Source of the DNA: Phycisphaerales bacterium
GTDB lineage: Bacteria > Planctomycetota > Phycisphaerae > Phycisphaerales > SM1A02
NCBI GenBank assembly: GCA_007135295.1
Contig: SLJD01000458.1
Span: forward strand, 1 to 12,107
Length of the DNA stretch: 12,107 bases
Direction of reading: 5' to 3'
A program made the position numbers and the translations under genes. How positions within the stretch are numbered: position 1 is the first letter of the stretch; every line of letters begins with the position of its first letter. Below, one piece after another: positions 1-4,918 of the stretch. The notes under the pieces are model-generated. The model was not told where the DNA came from. It made no database searches and saw nothing but the letters and a program-made list of their open reading frames with translations.

Positions 1-158
1 AGGACGATTTGATCTACACCGCCCAGCGCAGCGAGCCGATCCGCCTCGGCCGGGAGAATCCGGGGCTGCGGCTCTGCCAGGCGATGCGGGACGAAGCGCA
101 CCGTTTTGCCCAGCACTACCACCACATCCTGCGACGCAAACGAACGCTCGAACAGTAG
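1..158 (+). CDS. uvrC: UvrC-like excinuclease subunit, C-terminal end only (partial)
   Basis: Only the last 51 codons lie in the window; the frame begins at base 3 and ends at the TAG at 156-158. The translation shows the end of the RNase H-like nuclease domain of UvrC: a stretch reading EPIRLGRENPGLRLCQAM, then the family hallmark RDEAHRFA, then a basic R..R.KR segment. UvrC makes the incisions on damaged DNA in nucleotide excision repair together with UvrA and UvrB. In the usual family layout the basic segment is followed by about 50-60 residues forming a double helix-hairpin-helix DNA-binding unit. Here the chain stops four residues after RRKR (TLEQ, stop), so that unit is absent. The family call rests on the hallmark and its flanks. 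I cannot see the N-terminal GIY-YIG domain, so a shortened UvrC relative is also possible. Confidence 0.82.
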   Translation, partial: DDLIYTAQRSEPIRLGRENPGLRLCQAMRDEAHRFAQHYHHILRRKRTLEQ

Positions 159-382
159 TTGCACTGCGATCGGCGCAGCAGACCGAGCAGTTGTTGCAGC
201 ATTCTCGTTCTGTCGCGATTGACGACGTATTCAAGCAAAAGAAAGCACCGTCGCGCGCCGGTACACTGACGTATCGCTCGCGCGTCCGGTCATTGAGATC
301 GGTCGCGGCACAGTCGCGGCATAGGGGTTGGCCAGCCGGGGGGAAGCCGGGTGGTCAGAACGAAACACCGCAAAGGAGGCCG

Positions 383-475
383 ATGTGTAGCCGCACGCCC
401 TGTTTCACTTGTGCGCCACGCGGGACACATCGACCCTCCGATAGAACAGGAGGGATTCTTGGATCGTTCAAGTGA
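383..475 (+). CDS. Possible 30-residue upstream ORF with CxxC motif
   Basis: ATG at 383-385 lies 3 nt after the strong Shine-Dalgarno AAAGGAGG (372-379), or 6 nt after its AAAGG half. It opens a 30-codon frame ending in TGA at 473-475, only 7 nt before the ATG of the deacetylase gene. The peptide starts MCSRTPCFTC and is otherwise basic and Gly/Ser-rich. I recognise no family. The CFTC pair could bind a metal or be chance. Its position suggests a leader ORF whose termination feeds re-initiation at the downstream gene. The alternative TTG start of the deacetylase (459) would lie inside this ORF in another frame. Evidence is SD plus position only. Confidence 0.25.
   Translation: MCSRTPCFTCAPRGTHRPSDRTGGILGSFK
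448..461 (+). promoter_or_regulatory. Strong RBS with in-frame TTG start (alternative start of deacetylase)
   Basis: AGGAGGG at 448-454 is followed 5 nt after its GGAGG core by a TTG at 459-461 in frame with the deacetylase gene. Starting there adds eight residues (MDRSSERE) before the ATG at 483. The ATG itself has only a weak purine-rich stretch upstream (GAGCGAGAG), and it lies 29 nt after this SD. Translation may therefore begin at TTG 459 rather than at the conserved ATG. Confidence 0.45.
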
Positions 476-482
476 GCGAGAG

Positions 483-1433
483 ATGGCAACGGCGCTGGTC
501 TACGACGATCGGTTTCTCGAACACGACACCGGCCTGGAGCATCCTGAATGCCCGGAGCGGCTGGCTGCTATCACACGTGGCCTTCAGGACGGCGGGTTGT
601 GGGACGCGTTGCGGCCATTGTCGTTCGAACCGGTCGATCGTGCCCTGCTTGAGCGGGTGCATGATCCGACGTATCTCAAGCGGATTGAGCGAAACTGTGC
701 TGCGGATGTCGGGTTCGTCGACACGCCCGAGTCGCCGGTCTGTCCTTCAAGCGGTGAGGTCGCCCGGCTTGCGGCGGGGGGCGTTGTGGCGGCGGTTGAC
801 GCGGTGCTCAATGAAGAGGCCGCCAACGCATTCTGCGCCGTCCGGCCCCCGGGCCACCATGCCGAGCGTGATCGCTCCATGGGGTTCTGCCTGCTCAACA
901 ACGTCGCCATAGCGGCGGAGCACCTGATCGCTGATTGCGGTCTGGAGCGCGTGGCGGTGGTGGATTTCGATGTTCATCACGGCAACGGCACGCAGCATAT
1001 CTTCGAGGATCGCGGCGACGTGTTGTACATCAGTCTGCATCAGGACCCCAAGACCCTGTTTCCCGGAACGGGGTATGCCGGCGAATCTGGCCGGTGTAAG
1101 GGGCTCAGTTTCACGATCAACATCCCGCTTGCGCCGGGGACGGATGACAGTGGCTATATCAGCGCGATGGATGACATCGTCCTGCCACGCCTCGATGCGT
1201 TCGCGCCGCAGTTTCTGCTCGTTTCAGCCGGGTTTGATGCGGCGCGCGGCGATCCGCTGGGGAACATGAACGTCACCCCGCAGGGGTTCGCCGCGATCAC
1301 CAGCCGGCTCACGGATGCGGCGGATCGGCACTGTCACGGGCGGCTTGTGTCGATGCTCGAGGGGGGCTACAACCTCACGGCGCTGGCGGAGTCAGCCGCG
1401 CAGCACGTCAAGACGCTCTGCAAACGCGCATGA
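483..1433 (+). CDS. Histone deacetylase family (class II/acetoin-utilisation-type) zinc amidohydrolase
   Basis: A 316-residue protein of the arginase/deacetylase fold, the normal length for a single-domain bacterial member. These enzymes remove acetyl or similar acyl groups from lysine side chains or polyamines in the cytoplasm using one Zn2+. The active site is complete: HH125-126 in RPPGHHAE (proton relay), the DFDVHHGNGT block with zinc ligands D163 and H165 plus relay residue D161, third zinc ligand D252 in SAGFDAARGDP, and transition-state tyrosine Y296 in EGGYN. The N-terminal LEHDTG..HPE.PERL is also typical. ATG 483 is chosen because the alignable family start (M.TALVYDDRF) begins there. 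TTG 459 has the better ribosome binding site. The YggU gene follows 12 nt later and probably shares the transcript. The natural substrate cannot be read from sequence; bacterial members include acetylpolyamine amidohydrolases and protein deacetylases. Confidence 0.93.
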   Translation: MATALVYDDRFLEHDTGLEHPECPERLAAITRGLQDGGLWDALRPLSFEPVDRALLERVHDPTYLKRIERNCAADVGFVDTPESPVCPSSGEVARLAAGGVVAAVDAVLNEEAANAFCAVRPPGHHAERDRSMGFCLLNNVAIAAEHLIADCGLERVAVVDFDVHHGNGTQHIFEDRGDVLYISLHQDPKTLFPGTGYAGESGRCKGLSFTINIPLAPGTDDSGYISAMDDIVLPRLDAFAPQFLLVSAGFDAARGDPLGNMNVTPQGFAAITSRLTDAADRHCHGRLVSMLEGGYNLTALAESAAQHVKTLCKRA

Positions 1434-1445
1434 GTTCAGCCCGGC

Positions 1446-1760
1446 ATGCCTGATTCCACCCTGCCTTCATACATCGAGCCGGCCGGCGATGATTCGATTT
1501 TGCGCATCAAGGCTGTGCCCGGAGCATCGCGTGATGCCCTGGCCGGGCCGCTCGGCGATCGGTTCAAGATTCGAATTGCCGCCGCTCCGGAAGCCGGCAA
1601 GGCGAACACCGCCATCTGCCGCCTGCTGGCGAAAACGCTCGACGTGAAACGTGGGGCGGTAAACATTGAAGCCGGTGCGATGAGCCCGGAGAAAACCGTG
1701 CGCATCGCCGGCGTCGCCGCAAATGATCTGCATCAGCGACTGGACGGATGGAAGCGCTGA
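1446..1760 (+). CDS. YggU/DUF167 (UPF0235) family protein
   Basis: A 104-residue protein matching the small YggU/DUF167 family. The visible signature is a beta strand LRIKAVPGASRDA (about 18-31), then GDRFKIRIAAAPEAGKAN (about 37-54), the strongest family mark being the AxPExGKAN block. A helix (AICRLLAKTLDV) and a C-terminal KTVRI strand follow. Family structures are a compact alpha/beta fold. The biochemical function is not established, so none is assigned. The ATG at 1446 has no Shine-Dalgarno sequence and lies 12 nt after the deacetylase stop, so translation is probably coupled to that gene. The last 28 bp overlap the 3' end of the convergent dus gene. Confidence 0.88.
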   Translation: MPDSTLPSYIEPAGDDSILRIKAVPGASRDALAGPLGDRFKIRIAAAPEAGKANTAICRLLAKTLDVKRGAVNIEAGAMSPEKTVRIAGVAANDLHQRLDGWKR

Positions 1761-2887
1761 CCGGTTCCCGTGAATCTACGTTGTCGCGTCGCGTGGCGGC
1801 TGGAAGCGGCTTGTGCTGCTGCCCCGTTCGCCGCCGGTGATTTTGGAACAGTGGACGAGGCGGCGGACGCCGACGGTCGCCATAGCTCGCAATCGGACGG
1901 GCAGTCCGTGTGGTCGGGCATCCAGTCGAGCAGGTGATCGCGGATGGCGTCGGCGGTGGTCGCCAGCCGGATGGCTTCCTTGAGCGGCTTGATGTGGCCC
2001 ATTGTCTTGCCGTACCAACTGATGCGCTTGTTGAGGCACTGCACCGCCGCCCCCTCGCCGCGCAGTTCCACGAGCAGGTCGAGGTGACGGCGGATCACCT
2101 GGAGTTTGTCGGCGAAGGTCGGCTCGGGGCCCGGGTCGCCGGTGCGGAGCAGACGGTCGGTGCGGTGGAAGATCCACGGTGTTCGCATCGCGCCGCGGCC
2201 GATCATCACGCCCCGGCATCCGGTGTATCGCATCATGTCCGTCGCGTGGTGCGGCTCAGTGATGTCGCCGTTGCCGATGACTGGGATGGCGTCGACCGCT
2301 GCAACGACTTCGCCAATGCCGTCGAGATCGACGGTGCCGCGGAAGCGTTGCTCGGTGGTCCGGCCGTGGACGGTGACGGCCTGAATGCCGACGGATTCCA
2401 GCCGCCGGGCAAGGTGCGGGGCGACGATGCACGAACGATCCCAGCCAAGTCGGACCTTGGCGGTCACGGGCACGCCGGTCGGTTCGACGGCCCGGACGAT
2501 GCGTTCCGCGAGGCGGACGGTCCGATCGGTATCGCAGAGCAGCAGTGAGCCGCCGTTTTTCTTGGCGACCTTGTCAACCGGGCAGCCCATGTTGATGTCA
2601 ATCACCGCTGCGCCGTGATCGACCGCCCAGCGTGCGGCTTCGGGCAGGGGATCCCGGTCGTTGCCGTAGAGCTGCATGCACAGCGGCTCGTCGCGGGGGT
2701 CGGTGGCGGCGAGTTCCATGGCCCGCGGACTGCCGCGGAGTATCGAGTGGCAATTGAGCAGGTCGGTGCTCGCGAGTCCCACGCCGCCGAGTTCCCGGCA
2801 GAGGACGCGGAAGGGCAGGTCGCAGTGGCCGGCAATGGGGGCGAGCAGCAGCGGCTGGTCGAAGGTCACGGGGCCGATCGAGAGCAT
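1733..2887 (-). CDS. dus: tRNA-dihydrouridine synthase (Dus family)
   Basis: A 384-residue FMN- and NADPH-dependent enzyme that reduces specific uridines in the tRNA D-loop to dihydrouridine. Family marks in order: PLLLAPIAG near the N-terminus (12-20, FMN site), DINMGCP with catalytic Cys102 (97-103), then KVAKKNGGSLL, TAKVRLGW with Lys144, TVHGRT with His174, PVIGNGDI (202-209) and MIGRGAM (228-234, phosphate binding). A helical domain with NKRISWYGKTM (286-296) follows. The N-terminal layout resembles the DusB group, but I do not assign the subtype. The open frame runs upstream to 3331, yet that part is low-complexity and unlike any Dus, so ATG at 2887 is chosen. Residues after about 340 are an Ala/Ser-rich tail with a basic end, likely disordered and unusual for the family. 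No SD is present; a TACAAT box sits 6 nt before the ATG. It converges on and overlaps the YggU gene. Confidence 0.92.
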   Translation of the reverse strand: MLSIGPVTFDQPLLLAPIAGHCDLPFRVLCRELGGVGLASTDLLNCHSILRGSPRAMELAATDPRDEPLCMQLYGNDRDPLPEAARWAVDHGAAVIDINMGCPVDKVAKKNGGSLLLCDTDRTVRLAERIVRAVEPTGVPVTAKVRLGWDRSCIVAPHLARRLESVGIQAVTVHGRTTEQRFRGTVDLDGIGEVVAAVDAIPVIGNGDITEPHHATDMMRYTGCRGVMIGRGAMRTPWIFHRTDRLLRTGDPGPEPTFADKLQVIRRHLDLLVELRGEGAAVQCLNKRISWYGKTMGHIKPLKEAIRLATTADAIRDHLLDWMPDHTDCPSDCELWRPSASAASSTVPKSPAANGAAAQAASSRHATRQRRFTGTGQRFHPSSR

Positions 2888-2893
2888 CGCGCG

Positions 2894-2899
2894 ATTGTA
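2894..2899 (-). promoter_or_regulatory. -10 box of dus, placed for a leaderless transcript
   Basis: On the - strand the hexamer TACAAT (5 of 6 matches to TATAAT) ends 6 nt before the dus ATG (A at 2887). Initiation about 7 nt after a -10 box would put the first base of the mRNA on or next to the start codon. No good -35 is seen at 16-19 bp, and no Shine-Dalgarno sequence lies between. Confidence 0.5.
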
Positions 2900-3024
2900 G
2901 CCGAGCGGGGGTGTTTCCGATTCGCTTTTTCGGTCACGCGGCCGGTTGCCCGGGGTGTGTGGGTGGTGCGGGCGGGGTATGCCGGCGCGCGGCGATTCGA
3001 CCCCATGAATTTTCCGTTTTTTCC

Positions 3025-3052
3025 TTGCCGACCGGCCAGTGGAAGCGATAAT
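3025..3052 (+). promoter_or_regulatory. Sigma70-type promoter of the orphan structured transcript
   Basis: TTGCCG (3025-3030; 4 of 6 to TTGACA), a 16-bp spacer, then GATAAT (3047-3052; 5 of 6 to TATAAT). Transcription would begin near 3059, just before an inverted repeat, CTTGAC (3061-3066) with GTCAAG (3077-3082). It faces away from dus and drives into the 3059-3377 unit. Called by eye from hexamers and spacing. Confidence 0.45.
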
Positions 3053-3229
3053 GCCGGTATCTTGACGCGTCGTTCGGTCAAGCGGCGGGAAAACCCCGTC
3101 GGGCGTCGAAGGACGGTCGGGACGAGCGGAGAGCACCGCTCTCCGGGCGATGTGCCCCTCGGGACGCCGAGGGGAGAGGGAGCCCGGCGGCGGCCGGTCA
3201 CGACCGCGACGGCTGGGAAGTTCCTTCTG

Positions 3230-3247
3230 AAAGGAGGTGGTCCAGTG
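3230..3247 (+). promoter_or_regulatory. Near-perfect extended Shine-Dalgarno with GTG start
   Basis: AAAGGAGGTGGTCC (3230-3243) matches 13 of 14 positions of the complement of the conserved 16S rRNA 3' end (AAAGGAGGTGATCC). The GGAGG core ends 7 nt before GTG at 3245-3247, an ideal spacing. Extended matches like this are rare and normally mark very highly translated small proteins or ribosome-binding decoys. Confidence 0.7.
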
Positions 3248-3286
3248 AACCTTACGTGTGACAGTACAAGAGGGCTGCACGACTGA
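3245..3286 (+). CDS. 13-residue mini-ORF after an extreme Shine-Dalgarno
   Basis: GTG (3245) to TGA (3284-3286) encodes MNLTCDSTRGLHD. I recognise no family. The last codons (GGG CTG CAC, 3272-3280) are the 5' strand of a 9-bp helix closing at 3315-3323, so translation to the stop would unfold that helix before the terminator. This is the geometry expected of a leader peptide, except that no gene follows. The alternative is that the ORF is incidental and the SD serves to hold ribosomes. The call rests on the SD and spacing only. Confidence 0.4.
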   Translation: MNLTCDSTRGLHD

Positions 3287-3347
3287 TCCCGTGTACCCGA
3301 CGGGGTTGCACGGTGTGCAGCCCACGATCAACGAATTTGATCAACAG

Positions 3348-3377
3348 CCCGGCGGTTCCGACCGCCGGGTTGTTTTT
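3348..3377 (+). terminator. Intrinsic terminator of the orphan transcript
   Basis: A perfect 9-bp G+C-rich stem, CCCGGCGGT (3348-3356) with ACCGCCGGG (3361-3369), closes a TCCG tetraloop and is followed by TTGTTTTT (3370-3377). This is a textbook rho-independent terminator on the + strand. Confidence 0.9.
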
Positions 3378-3494
3378 CGTGCTGCGCCCGGGTGCCCACC
3401 CGGCTGACAGACCGCTTCGTGGACGTTCGGCGCTCGGCCACACCGTGCGCCGGTGTGACGGGAACCGAAGCTCCGGGCCGCGCGGTTGACCGAT
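3378..3494. other. Non-coding spacer with two hairpins
   Basis: Between two terminators pointing at each other. It contains a 6-bp stem CCGGGT/ACCCGG with GCCC loop (3388-3403) and a 7-bp stem CACACCG/CGGTGTG with a 5-nt loop (3439-3457). Neither is followed by a T-tract. No gene seen. Confidence 0.4.
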
Positions 3495-3533
3495 GAAAAA
3501 GGCCCATGGGACGTACGCACGGTCCCATGGGCC
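3495..3533 (-). terminator. Intrinsic terminator of the dockerin-protein gene
   Basis: GGCCCATGGGAC (3501-3512) and GTCCCATGGGCC (3522-3533) form a perfect 12-bp stem around a 9-nt loop. Read on the - strand the stem is followed by TTTTTC (A-run 3496-3500 on +). It lies 28 nt past the stop of the gene at 3561. The + strand side has no T-run, so it acts for the - strand only. Confidence 0.92.
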
Positions 3534-3560
3534 GGGGGAACTGAAGGAGGCAGTCCGGCT

Positions 3561-4598
3561 TTAGTTGGTCCAGTTGCTCAGCAGCACGCCGAGATCCGCC
3601 CCCCCGACTTCACAGTCGCCGGTCAGATCGGCCGGGCAGTCGTCGCAATCATCGCACGCGCCCCACTCACTGAGCAGGATGCCCAGGTCCGCCCCGCCGA
3701 CCTGGCCGTCCCCGGTCAGGTCGCCGGGAATCGTCGGCTCGTCGAGGACAAGGCGGTCAATGTACTGACCACTGAAATCGGAGAGGACGGTCGTGCTCGT
3801 CTGGCTGTCGACGTCGAGCACATGCACGCCGTTCGAATTCGTCCACAACAGATTGCCGTCGCCCAGTTCATGCACGCCGCGCGGCGATCCGGCACCGTAT
3901 TGGTTGACGATATCGCCGTCGGCATCGAGTTCGTAAAGCCCGTTGGAAGACCATCCTGTGGCGAGAACGTTGCCGGCTTCGTTGGTGTTCATCTGTTGAA
4001 CCCACGAGATCGGCCCGTCGTAAAAGACGCCGAGGTACTCCCCATCAAGATCGTGGCGGTGAATGTCCGGTGTGTCGTTGTGGCCGACGAGCAACTCATC
4101 GTTGTAATACAGCACGGAGAATGGGCTGCTGCCGGCGGCGGAAGCAGTCGAGACCCAGTTGCCGTCGAGGTCGTACTGCACGATCGCGGGACCGGGCGCG
4201 CCGCCGGTGTCGCCGGAGTTGGCGAGATAAACCGTGTCGCCGACGAGTTCCATCCCGCGAATGTTGTTCAGCGGCTGGCCGGGCTGGGCTTCGTCGATGT
4301 CGCCGAGGTACTCACCGTCCAGCGTGAAGCGGTGAATGACGGCGGCGAGTTGGGCGGCAATCCAGATCTCATCGCCGACCTGCATCGGGTGCTTGAGAAC
4401 ACCGCTGCTGTCCTGATAGTTCAGGTACGACGCGTCAACGAGCGAGCCGTCCTCGGTGTCGAACAATGCGATCCCCCGGAAGTTCGAACTCGAACCGGTC
4501 ACCATGAGGTATTCCTCGGCAGCAGCCTCGGTGTTCGGCATGGCGATCAGTAGTGCGCCCGCAAGCAGCGCGCATGCTGTCGTCTTGAACTCCATCAT
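3561..4598 (-). CDS. Secreted beta-propeller-like protein with C-terminal dockerin module
   Basis: A 345-residue exported protein. A signal peptide is clear: hydrophobic ACALLAGALLIAM (8-20), then TEAAA with likely cleavage near residue 27. Residues about 30-290 repeat short units of the type V-Y/L-Y-LD-G-Y/D-LG (for example HRFTLDGEYLGD and HRHDLDGEYLGV), as in six- or seven-bladed beta-propellers of the NHL/YncE kind. Residues 292-345 hold two EF-hand-like repeats, DLTGDGQVGGAD (293-304) and DLTGDCEVGGAD (324-335), each with Asp at loop positions 1, 5 and 12. They are separated by CDDCDDC (315-321). This is the dockerin I-like module common at C-termini of planctomycete secreted proteins, usually a calcium-binding docking or surface-attachment tag. 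The frame is open to 4931, but the SD and signal peptide fix the start at 4598 or at the next codon, 4595. No enzymatic residues were recognised. Confidence 0.85.
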   Translation of the reverse strand: MMEFKTTACALLAGALLIAMPNTEAAAEEYLMVTGSSSNFRGIALFDTEDGSLVDASYLNYQDSSGVLKHPMQVGDEIWIAAQLAAVIHRFTLDGEYLGDIDEAQPGQPLNNIRGMELVGDTVYLANSGDTGGAPGPAIVQYDLDGNWVSTASAAGSSPFSVLYYNDELLVGHNDTPDIHRHDLDGEYLGVFYDGPISWVQQMNTNEAGNVLATGWSSNGLYELDADGDIVNQYGAGSPRGVHELGDGNLLWTNSNGVHVLDVDSQTSTTVLSDFSGQYIDRLVLDEPTIPGDLTGDGQVGGADLGILLSEWGACDDCDDCPADLTGDCEVGGADLGVLLSNWTN

Positions 4599-4607
4599 CT
4601 TCTCCTT
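4599..4607 (-). promoter_or_regulatory. RBS deciding the start of the dockerin-protein gene
   Basis: On the - strand AAGGAGAAG precedes a doubled ATGATG. Its GGAG core is 3 nt from the first ATG (4598) and 6 nt from the second (4595), so the second may be the one mainly used. Either choice leaves the signal peptide intact. Confidence 0.75.
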
Positions 4608-4711
4608 GGTTGTGTGACCTGACACACCCGCCGCAATCCCGTTATCCCACGATGCCGGCCGCGCCTCGGCCGACAACTTTGCGGCGTGATATGCCGAACT
4701 TCCGTCCGGTA

Positions 4712-4789
4712 TTCTGCCGTGTTCTGTCAGGTGAGCAAGCATTTTCTGACGGAAATCAAAAAGATGACAGAAAACAAAACCGAACAGAA
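4712..4789. repeat. Cluster of TTCTG/CAGAA motifs between divergent genes
   Basis: In the A+T-rich part of the divergent intergenic region there are three forward TTCTG (4712, 4722, 4744) and two inverted CAGAA (4768, 4785). Two pairings are perfect inverted repeats: TTCTGTCA (4722-4729) with TGACAGAA (4765-4772), and TTTTCTG (4742-4748) with CAGAAAA (4768-4774). The rest of 4599-4918 shows no gene. This looks like an operator or mutually exclusive hairpins upstream of the dockerin-protein gene. No regulator is identified. Confidence 0.35.
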
Positions 4790-4851
4790 CGGCCGGCGAA
4801 GCGCTTAACATTTTGATGGGCAACAGGTTGTGGGTCCGGATCGGCGCAAGG

Positions 4852-4862
4852 CCGATGATCGG
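4852..4862. repeat. Palindrome CCGATGATCGG, copy 1 (before manC)
   Basis: A perfect odd palindrome CCGAT-G-ATCGG. With two leading bases, the 13-mer GGCCGATGATCGG (4850-4862) recurs exactly at 6246-6258 upstream of mobA. Here it lies about 20 bp upstream of the presumed -35 of the manC promoter. It may be an operator. Confidence 0.3.
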
Positions 4863-4881
4863 AGCATGCCGCGTGCTGCCG

Positions 4882-4911
4882 GTGACGAAGCAACGCCGAA
4901 CCCCGTACAAT
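4882..4911 (+). promoter_or_regulatory. Promoter of manC, placed for a leaderless transcript
   Basis: GTGACG (4882-4887; 4 of 6 to TTGACA), an 18-bp spacer, then TACAAT (4906-4911; 5 of 6 to TATAAT). The ATG at 4919 follows 7 nt after the -10 box, with no Shine-Dalgarno sequence between. The predicted first transcribed base is the A of the start codon. Confidence 0.6.
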
Positions 4912-4918
4912 TTCCGGC

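Larger units (their letters stand above)
159..482 (+). other. Leader/intergenic region before the deacetylase gene
   Basis: This 324-bp gap has no recognisable protein family. It holds a TTGACG hexamer at 219-224 and a TACACT hexamer at 262-267. Neither has a good partner at 16-18 bp, so I do not call a promoter. Two strong Shine-Dalgarno sequences occur, AAAGGAGG at 372-379 and AGGAGGG at 448-454, described separately. There is no T-rich terminator after the uvrC stop, so read-through from uvrC into the deacetylase gene is possible. Confidence 0.5.
3059..3377 (+). ncRNA. Orphan structured transcript with tiny ORF, unknown class
   Basis: About 320 nt between two - strand genes, bounded by a promoter (3025-3052) and an intrinsic terminator (3348-3377). 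Perfect helices in order: CTTGAC 3061-3066 with 3077-3082; an 8-bp stem 3127-3134 with 3138-3145 (loop ACC); an 8-bp stem CCCCTCGG 3155-3162 with 3167-3174 (loop GACG). Next come the near-complete anti-SD complement AAAGGAGGTGGTCC (3230-3243) and a 13-codon ORF (3245-3286). Then a 9-bp helix GGGCTGCAC 3272-3280 with GTGCAGCCC 3315-3323 encloses a CCCGT/ACGGG hairpin (3288-3292 with 3300-3304). GATCAA 3326-3331 pairs with TTGATC 3337-3342, and the terminator follows. No + strand gene lies downstream, so it is not an ordinary attenuator. It lacks the hallmarks of RNase P RNA, tmRNA, SRP RNA and 6S RNA that I could look for. It may be a small regulatory RNA, a dual-function RNA, or a very short gene. 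Confidence 0.5.

Noticed and set aside
219..267. Promoter from TTGACG (219-224) and TACACT (262-267)
   Set aside because: The hexamers are 37 bp apart and neither has an acceptable partner at 16-18 bp.
323..372. Cobalamin-riboswitch-like GGGGGAAGCCGGGTGG stretch
   Set aside because: It only loosely resembles one conserved box. The other conserved elements of that riboswitch are not found before or after it.
2888..3331. N-terminal extension of the Dus frame back to 3331 (532 residues)
   Set aside because: The extra 148 residues are Arg/Pro-rich and low-complexity, unlike any Dus, and overlap the orphan transcript antisense. The family start matches ATG 2887, which also has a promoter-like box.
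3318..3347. Similarity of CCCACGATCAACGAATTTGATC to the start of ribosomal protein S12 (PTINEL)
   Set aside because: Only about six residues match and a frameshift is needed to continue. The bases are accounted for by two hairpin arms, so it is probably coincidence.
3059..3377. RNase P RNA, tmRNA, SRP RNA or 6S RNA
   Set aside because: I could not find the RNase P GAGGAAAGTCC element, a tRNA-like CCA end with tag ORF, the SRP GGAAG/AGCA loop, or a single long 6S-type bubble hairpin.
3486..4553. 355-residue + strand frame opposite the dockerin-protein gene
   Set aside because: It is the antisense shadow of a gene with signal peptide, SD and terminator on the - strand; G+C-rich codon use leaves the opposite frame open.
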